Assembly (NCBI GenBank): GCA_036023115.1
Contig: JAYKKT010000076.1
Span: forward strand, 3,782,001 to 3,846,000
Origin: Brasenia schreberi
Lineage: Eukaryota; Streptophyta; Magnoliopsida; Nymphaeales; Cabombaceae
DNA: 64,000 nucleotides
Direction of reading: 5' to 3'
A model generated the notes under the pieces. It did no database searches, had not been told where the DNA came from, and was given only the letters and a program-made list of their open reading frames with translations. The position numbers and the translations under genes are program-made. Shown one piece after another: positions 32,050 through 40,909 of this stretch. Numbering within the stretch: position 1 is the first letter of the stretch; every line of letters starts with the position of its first letter.

Positions 32050-32440
32050 GTTGTCTTTCAATTCAAGCACTCACACACATTGAGCCTTCGCTCTTATTTG
32101 AAAGACCCAAGTAAGGGCCGACCTATACTATTTGGGTTTTCATTTCATGTCGTGTGTGTAAGTCTTTCAATTCAAGCACTCACACACATTGAGCCTTCAC
32201 TCTTATTTGAAAGACCCAAGTAAGGGCCGACCTATATTATTTGGGTTTTCATTTCATGTCGTGTGTGTAAGTCTTTCAATTCAAGCACTCACACACATTG
32301 AGCCTTCGCTCTTACTTGAAAGACCCAAGTAAGGGCCGACCTATACTATTTGGGTTTTCATTTCATGTCGTGTGTGTAAGTCTTTCAATTCAAGCACGCA
32401 CCCACATTGAGCCTTCGCTCTTATTTGCAAGACCCGAGTA
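32050..32440 (+). repeat. 109-bp tandem repeat in type-2 LTR
   Basis: Four near-identical units, with ATTCAAGCAC at 32061, 32170, 32279 and 32388. Each carries GAGCCTTCGCTC or a variant and TTTCATGTCGTGTGTGT. Equivalent arrays of 110-112 bp are present in the other type-2 LTRs (for example 37680-38000). Confidence 0.93.
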
Positions 32441-33055
32441 AGGGCCCATATACATACTCTATATACATATCTCCCTTCGGCATTTACATTACAAGTCATT
32501 TCCCTTCGGTTATTTCCCTTCGGTTATTTCCCTTCGGCATTGTCTTTACATTTCGAGTTTTCCCTTTGGAGTAGCGTGAGTTTGCATTGCATCTACGCCA
32601 TACCACGAGGTAGGACGCATATTGCATCAAAGCACGCCCCGCTCAAATTTGCCCATGTAGTGGAGTGTTCATAACACACAAACTAGGTGGCCCATAAAGA
32701 GATAAAAAGAAAGACTTAGGCACGTGCAAATCCATGTGATCTAAAATCTGCAATCATATCTAAAAGACCTGAATTAGACACCTCGAACCGCTTCGTAGGC
32801 TTTCTACACAAAAAAAAACTCGATTTTTCAAAGCGTACAGACTGACCCTTGCGCATCGGTGCAAGAAGGTCTGCGACGACAAGAGCTCACTTGCTCACAG
32901 TCGCCACGATTAGAAGTCAGTTTAAAATATATCTTCGCTAGCTTAGGTAAGCTAGCTCGCACGCCCTATTTACATAAATAGGCCTTAGACGCACGAGAGG
33001 ATCCACTCCAAGCCTAGAAAAGGCGAAGAGGCATGGGGATTTTCGTGCGTCTACA

Positions 33056-33798
33056 CTATGGCATAACTCAACACTTCTCATCGCCCTACTACCCTCAAGG
33101 CAACGGCCAAGCCGAAGCCACGAACAAGACTCTCATAAGCATCATTGAGAAAACCTTAGAGAAGGGTACAACATGGCATGAAAAGCTTGATGAAGCCTTA
33201 TGGGCTTATAGAACTTCCATCAGAACACCCACAAATGCCACACCATTCGAGTTGTTCTATGGTACAAATGTCATACTCCCCATTCATACCAAATTGCATT
33301 CATTTCATACATCACTTGCACTTGATTTACCCATTGAGACTCTACAACAAGCTAGGATGGTTGAGCTTGACCTACTATATGATAAAAGGCTCCTTGCCAT
33401 GGATCATGCGCATGCATACCGGCAAAGGATAGCCCGACATTATGAAAAGCATACGAAGGCTCACCACTTCAAAGTGAGAGATCTTGTATTGAAAATCATC
33501 CTCCATCGTGTCCCACATCTACTTGGAAAGTGGCAGCCCAAGTGGGATGGTCCCTATGTTGTAAAGGATAGCCCGACATTATGAAAAGCATACGAAGGCT
33601 CACCACTTCAAAGTGAGAGACCTTGTATTGAAAATCATCCTCCATCGTGGCCCACATCTACTTGGAAAGTGGCGGCCCAAGTGGGATGGTCCCTATGTTG
33701 TAAGGGGAACAACCACAAACAATGCATATTGGTTGATTGATGTTGAGGGCAGAAATTTAGTAGACCCTACCCAATACTTCAAAAAATATTATATATAG
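33056..33798 (+). pseudogene. Integrase C-half of element C with tandem duplication
   Basis: Continuation of integrase after the solo LTR: YYPQGNGQAEATNKTLIS with the catalytic Glu, LWAYRTSIRTPTNATPFEL, then the C-terminal domain WDGPYVV. A 139-bp segment is repeated in tandem (starts at 33425 and 33564); because 139 is not a multiple of three, the frame breaks there. The second copy reads on to YWLIDVEGRNLVDP and ends at YFKKYYI, the normal end of pol. Confidence 0.88.
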
Positions 33799-34392
33799 GG
33801 TCTATGTTAAATTCTTTGGAAAAGATTTTAAATGGGTCTTCTTTGAACTTCTTGAAAGAATGATCAAGATGGATTGTATGACCCTAAATGAGAGAATTGA
33901 TGCTTTATTAAAAGTAGAGTTTTCAAAATCATTTGGTAACATTTCAAAAATCTTTGGCTTACAAAATGAAGCCTATATCAAAATAGCAAAATATTTCCAA
34001 ATGGTAGATTTTATTAGGAAATGGGATGTTATTGGTTGGATCGAGTATCCAAAGGCATAAGTTATTTCCCAACTTCATTCTCCCCGAAATGGAAAATTGG
34101 CAAAAATCAAAAGAAAGAAGAAAACAAAAACCTCCAATATAGAGGTCTTCCAAAGTCAAAAGAAAAGGAAGAAAACAAAAACCTTCAATATAAAGGTTTT
34201 CGAAAAAGGAAAAGGAAATACAAAAACTCCTCCAAAAGAAAAAGAGGTCTTTCCCTTTAAAAGAAAAAGAAAAAGCGAAAGCTTAAAAGGAGCAATTTTT
34301 CATTCTTTGCCTTAAACCATGGGATGCTTTAGAAGGGACCGTGGTAACTCTTTTCCAAATCCCTACAACTTATCCCAATGGAAAAAGGTTTG
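33799..34392 (+). other. Purine-rich 3' region of element C, truncated
   Basis: It corresponds to the region between integrase and PPT of elements A and B. It includes reiterated purine-rich units (AGAGGTCTTCCAAAG) and the block CCATGGGATGCTTTAGAAGG near 34318. It is cut at 34392 by a type-3 LTR, so PPT and 3' LTR of element C are not in place. Confidence 0.65.
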
Positions 34393-35336
34393 TGTAAACA
34401 TGAAAATTTTCACTCCCAGGTTATAATACTTGAAGTGAACCTTTTTGTGCCTACGCTTTTGCGAGCGTGCCAGCTAGCTTACTCAAACTAGTGAAGGTTT
34501 TTGAAATAATTTTCTGACTTTGATGATTGTAGGTAAGCGGACTCTTTTCGCTTTAAACCTTCTTGAACCGACGCTTAAGGGTCAGTTTAAGCGCTTAGGA
34601 ACTTCATTTTCAAACAATTTTGACTTCAAACTAACTTGGATGACAAGTGTTTTTGAAAGAATTTGATTTGTGCACTTTTACCAGTTTTTATCACGAGGGT
34701 TGGACGACCTTAAGATTTTTGCAACTTTTATTTTATTTAGGCCTGTGTGTGGAGTGTGCAAGCCTAGTTCTAGCATGGTTTAAGTGAGGTTTGAGCGATT
34801 TTGCTGCAATGAGCGGATGCAGAGATGCTATAAAATTTTGTTTGGATTTTTTAGAATGATGATGCAAACTCACCCAAATTGAAATTGCAACTCACTCTGC
34901 ATGAAAGTAAACTCACACGAATGTAAAGTGCGACTCACTCGACTTTCACAAAGTAAACCCACGCAAATTTAAGTGCAACTCTACTTTCACAAAAGTAAAC
35001 TCACACGAATTTAAGTGCAACTCTACTTTCACAAAAGTAAACTCACACGAATTTAAGTGCAACTCTACTTTCACAAAAGTAAACTCACACGAATTTAAGT
35101 GCAACTCTACTTTCACAAAAGTAAACTCATGCACATTTAAATATATATATGTTTAGCGTAAGAGAGCGAGAAGGCTTGTGTGCACGTGAGTGTAAAGAGA
35201 GGAAAGGCTCAAGTGCTCATGGGTGTACTCGTATTTAACCCAGCAATTTAAGAGCAGAAAGGCTCAAGTGCACGTGTGTGTACTCGTGTTTAACCCAACA
35301 GTTTAAGAGCGGAAAGGCATAAGTGCTCGTGGGTAC
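34393..35336 (-). mobile_element. Type-3 LTR, cut by insertion of element B
   Basis: It starts at TGTAAACATGAAAATTTTC and matches the first roughly 900 bases of 10910-12940. It contains the 42-bp tandem array (34865-35140). It stops at 35336 exactly where element B begins, so element B inserted into it. The remaining part was not found on the other side of element B. Confidence 0.82.
34865..35140 (-). repeat. 42-bp tandem repeat in type-3 LTR
   Basis: Units of AAGTAAACTCACACGAATTT and AAGTGCAACTCTACTTTCAC. The minus-strand frame repeats every 14 residues. Matching arrays: 11385-11755 and 63640-63900. Confidence 0.9.
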
Positions 35337-36522
35337 TGTAAACACCCCAAAATCCCACGAACTTCTCAAATGCCCTGGTTTTGTAAAAGCAACCCCAAAG
35401 GGCTATTTTGAGTCTGGAAACCCAGGAGCCTTCCAAGCAACCCTATACATATGTTTAAACTGTATATGTTTTAAAATATGTATAATATGCTTTTAAAACC
35501 TTTTAAAATACATTTTGAAACCCCACAAAGCGGTTTGGCCAGATGAAAGTAGGACCAAAAGAGCAAAAGAGAGCTTGGAACCGGAGCACATGTCAAGCCT
35601 GGCACAACAACTCTCGTGTTAGATCCACCCCCAGGATCTCGAACATCCAAGTCCCTATTATCAGCAAAAATCCTTTGAAATCATCTCCGAAAGGTGAAAA
35701 CAGAAGCGGACGACCATGTTGGTGAAGACCCAATGCAAGACGCAGTACTGATGATGTCAGACCCCGCACAAACCGTTCATTTCGAACATACCCTGAAGGA
35801 GTCAGAATTCAGTTTGGATTGGATCTGAACCATATATATCTAGATCCCAATCCAAACGTATGTGTGGATTTGGATTTCGATTTGGATCCAAAGATCCAAT
35901 CCAATATCCACAACCATGGCCCACATCACCTTCTCATAAATGGAGGTGGGGCCCACTTGAAATTCACGTGGGATTATGGGCATGAGAGAGAATGGGGAGG
36001 ATAAGCATGAGGGAGATGTATTAAGCTTGACTTGTGTGTCAAGTTTGGGTTAATCATGTGGGTTAGCCTAATTAGTGTGGGTTTAAGCTTGTATGAGCCT
36101 ACACCTAACCTAGGGCTACACCAACATGATGCAAGGAAGTCCATGGGCTATGCAAAGGGAGCCTCCTAACCCAATCCTAAGCCAAAACCCCTAATCCTAG
36201 CCATTTACCCTAATCCCGGCCTAATCCCAACCTAATCACCTAACCCACCTCCCTAAACCTAGCCTAATTCCCCTAATCCTAACCTAATCCTAGCCTAAAC
36301 ACCTAACCCACCTCACTAAACCTCACCCCAAAACCAACCCACCTAGCTAAGCCCTAAACCACTAAACCACCCCATCTAAACCTTAGCACACCATATCCCT
36401 AAAACCACCTAAAACAAAATATCTGGCCCCGCTTAAAAAACCAGCCCAGCTTATCACCACACCACCACCACCTAACCACTAAACCACTCTTTCAAAACCA
36501 GCCCAAACCGACTTTGAAAAAC

Positions 36523-36560
36523 CTATAAACCTCCCCCCCCTAGTGGGCGGGTTTTTCAAC
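36523..36560 (+). promoter_or_regulatory. TATA box of element B
   Basis: CTATAAAC is followed by a C-run and GTGGGCGGGTTTTTC. Position within the LTR and recurrence in all type-2 copies support a core promoter. Transcription would start about 30 bases downstream. Confidence 0.65.
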
Positions 36561-38563
36561 TTGAACCCAACCATCTTGGGCCAGCCTTCTTCTCTCACCC
36601 CTTGCTCTCTTCTCCCACCTGCACCACCACCACTTCCCGACCAGCTCCACTCCACGCCGCCACCATCTCCCGGCCTACATCATTCCACGCCACCACATTC
36701 GCCCGGCCAACTCCACTCCTTCCACCCGGCTGCCTTCCTTGGACACCCGCCAACCTCCCTTGCCTCTCCGATTAGTACCCTATCTTCACTCCCCCTCCAC
36801 TCTCAGCCACCCCATAGTACCCCACCTTAGCCTAGTCTCCACTCCATTCAGCCGGCCACCACCTAACTACCCGCCACCCTTTAACCATACCCAACCGCAC
36901 CACCCGCTGCCCTACCTTCCCATTCGTGACACCCCCTAGCTACCCCAGCCACCTTACCTTGTTCCCTAGGACCTGTCCTTCTTCCCCTTAAACCAACCCT
37001 TAGTTAACACCCTAACTAGTTCCCCCTCGGCATTCCTAAACATCCCTAGCTACCCCAGTCGGCCACCACTTAACCTGCCATCAGTCGGCCAGCCATAGCC
37101 GACTGCACCCAACCACCCGCGGCCTTACACCCTCTTCCTTAGACATCCCCCTTAGTCACCCCTTAGCTCCACCTTCCCTAGGATCCGTCCTATACCTTAC
37201 TGACACTCCCTAACTACTTCAGCCCAAGATACCACAGCAGCACCCTCTTAGCAGCCGGCAAGCCCTAAGGCGCCACATCCGCCACCCTTGCTTCACCCGG
37301 CCAATCACTCCCTTGTCGTGCCATTCCGAGGAGCTCCCTCTTGCAGCCCAAGGCGACGCCCAAGCCCAAGCCCAAGCTCAAGCAAGTCACCTCTGGACCA
37401 GCTATACGTAAGTGCCTAACTCGGTCCTTATTTGTAGACTTGCTTAAGTTAAATTAAATTTGATATGGGGTTGTAATAACGGAGCATTGTCTCCCCCCGC
37501 TTGTAATAACGTGGCTTGGCACACCCACACACACGTGCACTTGAGCCTACCTCGCTCTTAGTTGTGCACGATTTTGAACACACACAGGCCTAATCAGCCC
37601 TTAAGATATAAATTTATTTATATACTTTAAGTTGCGTGGGGTTTTGCTTAAGTTGTGTGTGTTGTCTTTCAATTCTCGCACTCACACACATTGAGCTTTC
37701 GCTCTTATTTGCAAGACCCAAGTAAGGGCCGTGTTATATTTTCCCTTGGGTTTAATTTCATGTCGTGTGTGTAGTACTTCAATTCTCGCACTCACACACA
37801 TTGAGCTTTCGCTCTTACTCCCAAGACCTTAGTTAAGGTCATATTGCAATTTATATTTGGGTTTAATTTCATGTCGTGTGTGTAGTATTTCAATTATACA
37901 CTCACACACATTGAGCTTTCGCTCTTACTCCCAAGACCTTAGTTAAGGCCATATTGCAATTTATATTTGGGTTTCATTTAAGTCATGTGAGTTGTCTTTC
38001 AACATATACACAACACCCATGCAACACGTTGGCCACCTTCGGGCCCATATATATTATAAGTATTTCCCTTTCGGCTATGTCTTTAAGATTTGGGTTTTAA
38101 GGTTCAGCAGTGTGCGTAGTCTTTACATATATACATGGCACACACTTGCACTATTGAGCCTTTCCGCTCTTAAGATATAGCCATATTTCCCTTTTGCAAT
38201 TTTCCTTCCGCAATTTCCCTTCGGCAATTTACATTACAAGTCATTGCCCTTTCGCATTGTCTTTCAATTTCGGGTTTTCCCTTTGGAGTTGCATGAGTTT
38301 GCATTGCATATACGCCATACCACGAGTTAGGACGCATATTGCACCAAAGCAAACCCCATACTCCCGTTCAAAAGTCGCCCCACTTAGGTTACGTGTTCAT
38401 AACACACACCTAGTTAGGCCCGAAAAGGGATAAAAAAGGAAGACATAGGCACGTGCAAATCCACGTGAAATAAAATCTGAAAATCATACAAAAACAACCA
38501 AGTCAAACACCTCAAAACGTTTTCGTAGGTTCTCATACTTCAAAAACTCAATTTTTAAGCGTA

Positions 38564-38599
38564 CAGACTGACCCTTGCGCATCGGTGCAAGAAGGTCTG
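38564..38599 (+). promoter_or_regulatory. Conserved foldback near the LTR 3' end
   Basis: CAGAC (38564-38568) pairs with GTCTG (38595-38599), and inside it CTTGC (38574-38578) pairs with GCAAG (38587-38591) around GCATCGGT. The same foldback with different but complementary stem bases occurs in type-1, -3 and -4 LTRs. It lies in the part that would be R or U5 of the RNA. Confidence 0.65.
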
Positions 38600-38779
38600 C
38601 GACGAAAAGAGCTTGCTTGCTCACAGTCGCCACGTTAGGAGTCAGATTTAAAAATTTCTCTTCGCTAACTTAAGTAAGCTAGCTGGCACGCCCTTTTGCT
38701 TAATTAGAACTTAGACACACGAAAAGATTCGTTTCAGGCCTAAGAACCAGAAGCGGGAACTTTCTACGTCTACAGGATT

Positions 38780-38797
38780 TGGCACGCCTGGTGGGAC
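38780..38797 (+). other. Primer-binding site of element B
   Basis: TGGCACGCCTGGTGGGAC starts five bases after the 5' LTR end, beginning with TGG as expected for pairing to a tRNA 3' CCA. Tat-lineage elements such as Ogre and RIRE2 are known to use tRNA-Arg; the identity here was not checked. Confidence 0.8.
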
Positions 38798-38920
38798 GTG
38801 AGTCTTTTAAAATCGAGTTACCTTAGGAAATCTTGCGAAAATATTTTCCAAAAGGTGTTGTTTTTAACTCTTTTCTTTACTTGTACTTCATACGTAGGAA
38901 TTTTGAAAAAGCTTGAAAGC

Positions 38921-40909
38921 ATGTCAAAATCCAACCCAAGTGAAGTGTCGAGCTAAGGCTCATGCGCATCAAGTTCTTACTCTAGGAGGATTTTGAAAAA
39001 TAAACTCAAACTAGACGAGATAGAAGACTTGAGAAGGGAATTCGAGGCCAAAATCGATGCTCTCAGCCAAGAGGCTGAAGTAGGCGATTCATGTTCATCA
39101 AATGGTGAACAAAGGGCAAAGAAAAAAACTGAAAAACCTTGCAAGTACAAAGAGGCCTCCATAATGGAAGGCAACCAATACCACGAGTCCTTCACACAAA
39201 AGGATCGTAAAGCCCTACAGCAGCTGCTGAAAGGGCAAAATAAAGAGAAAAGGAGTTACGCCCTGTCTGATTTCCTTCACATGGATTACGAAACAGACAG
39301 TGACGATGAAATACCGAACTTCCATCGGTATGATGGCATGGGAGACCCTAGGTCTCACTTGCAACTTTTCTCGCGTCGAGCCCATAAGAAGAAAAAGGAC
39401 TCGATGAAATGGGTGTATTGGTTCCCTTTATCCCTTAAAGGCACAACTGCCAAATGGCTGGCTTCCTACGATTTAAGCTAGTTCGCTACTTTTGAAGAGT
39501 TAGCGAACTGCTTCATGCAAAGATTTGCACATAACGTAGAAGTCACGCCGACTTTAAACACTTTAAGGGATACGAAGCAAGGCATGAACGAAGACGTACA
39601 TGCCTTCATTATTCGATGGAGGTCCCTTTTTGGCCAAGTGCGAGAGCCAATATCCGAAGGATGAGCATTCATGCTCATCCTGGATAATTTTAAAAGCGAG
39701 CTAAAGACCCTTCTCTCGCTCCATGAAATCTCAACTTTCCATAAGTTGATCAAAAAAACATCCCTTTTCGAAATAAACTTGAAAAAGGGAATGTACGATC
39801 ACTTATGGAAAGGAAGTGCCGTTTCCAAAACCCGCTTGGAGAAGCCCATCACTTATGGGCTACCCACGATGGACAAAGGGGCAAAGCCCCATAAAATCGC
39901 CAATGTCCGGGTGGATCCAGGTCTGGCGGGCACTTCAAAGAATTTTGAAAAGTTAGAAAAGAAAAGGGAGTGAAGTTTTCAAAAACCTATTGAAAAGCAG
40001 GAGTACACACCGATGGGGCAACCTGTGTCGGAGGTTCTAGACCTCCTACTTGCCCAAGGCATGATTGAACTTTTCGAAATCCCCGAGGGAGTTACTTCCA
40101 AAGGGGGATATTTAAACCATTTTTGCAAGTATCATCAGCTCAAAGGCCATGATACAAAGCATTGTTTCTCCCTTTTAAACAAAATCGAGAACTTGATAGC
40201 GGAGGGCCGGCTCTAGGTCACTGCGAAACCTGAGCCAACTCAAGCTATCTTCAAAGAACCCTTTCCCAAGCACGCCAATAGCAGTGGGAAAGGAAAGGAG
40301 GTATGTACCCTCACCTTTTCGAAAAATCTAGCGCAATCATCAGAGTCTGGTCGACCCACTTGTGCGTCTACTCTTGTACTTTACAAGAAGCCCACCCAAG
40401 TAGTCATCCGGGGACCACCAAGAGTTGAATCCCCGGCTAAACCAATTTTAAAACTTCAAGGTACTCCTAAACTCTCAATTAGAGCCAATTGTAGTGCGAA
40501 CCCTAGGTTGGTCGTGGGAGAAGTGACTAGATCTGGGAGGATCTATCAACCCCCGCACCTACAAAGTGCTAAAAAGGTGGTCAGTGTGCCTGGCCCCTCA
40601 AAAGCATGTATTCCTAGAGTTCTGCCGAAAGCAGACAATGGGAAAATCGTCCTAAACCCTTATGATTTCGAAAACCATCTTTCAAAGATTCCTATCCACA
40701 TACCCATCCTAGAGCTTATACAAACTTTGCCTAGGCATAGACTCGTGCTAGAGAAAATTCTAGAAAGAGCTAAGGTTAGTTCGAACATAAGTCCTGAATC
40801 CCTGTCTGACCAAGTGGCGTCAATAGGAGCAAAATTGCCCATCACTTTCTCGGAAGATGATGTAGATAGACCCTACGAGTCCCATAACCAGGCCCTGCAT
40901 ATCGAGGTG
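38921..40909 (+). pseudogene. gag: gag of element B
   Basis: Structural protein of the particle. The first ATG in the frame is 38921, about 150 bases after the LTR. In order: an N-terminal coiled-coil-like stretch (EIEDLRREFEAKIDALSQE), the core WFPLSLKGTTAKWLASYDLS and LRDTKQGMNEDVHAFIIRW, the knuckle CKYHQLKGHDTKHC (CX2HX4HX4C, around 40130), and a C-terminal part with VTRSGRIYQPPHL. All parts share one frame, with stops at 38954-38956, 39479-39481 (TAG where Trp is expected), 39662-39664, 39971-39973 and 40214-40216. The frame continues, past the inserted solo LTR, into protease, so gag-pro was one ORF. Confidence 0.88.

Larger units (their letters stand above)
29701..33055 (+). mobile_element. 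Type-2 solo LTR in integrase of element C, TSD CTATG
   Basis: A 3355-bp LTR from TGTAAACACT to GCGTCTACA. The flanks CTATG (29696-29700) and CTATG (33056-33060) are a perfect 5-bp target-site duplication. LTR plus duplication is 3360 bp, so the integrase frame is the same on both sides. No internal retrotransposon sequence adjoins it. It contains the CTAATCC array, a TATA box at 30928-30935 and a 109-bp tandem repeat. Confidence 0.93.
35337..38774 (+). mobile_element. 5' LTR of element B (type 2)
   Basis: 3438 bp from TGTAAACACC to ACGTCTACA, directly followed by the PBS. It contains the palindrome region near 35822, the CTAATCC array (36170-36330), TATA at 36523, tandem GAGC/GCTC repeats (37540-38180), and near the 3' end the foldbacks at 38564-38599 and 38664-38683. 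Confidence 0.93.

Noticed and set aside
34865..35140. CRISPR-like array
   Set aside because: The units are direct tandem repeats without unique spacers, in a eukaryotic LTR.
36543..36830. Pro/Ser-rich frames beginning GGFF just after the TATA box of type-2 LTRs (also 51417-51722, 42891-43190, 22011-22256)
   Set aside because: They lack an ATG (GTG start) and the copies soon diverge by indels that are not multiples of three. Composition (CT-rich) explains the open frames.
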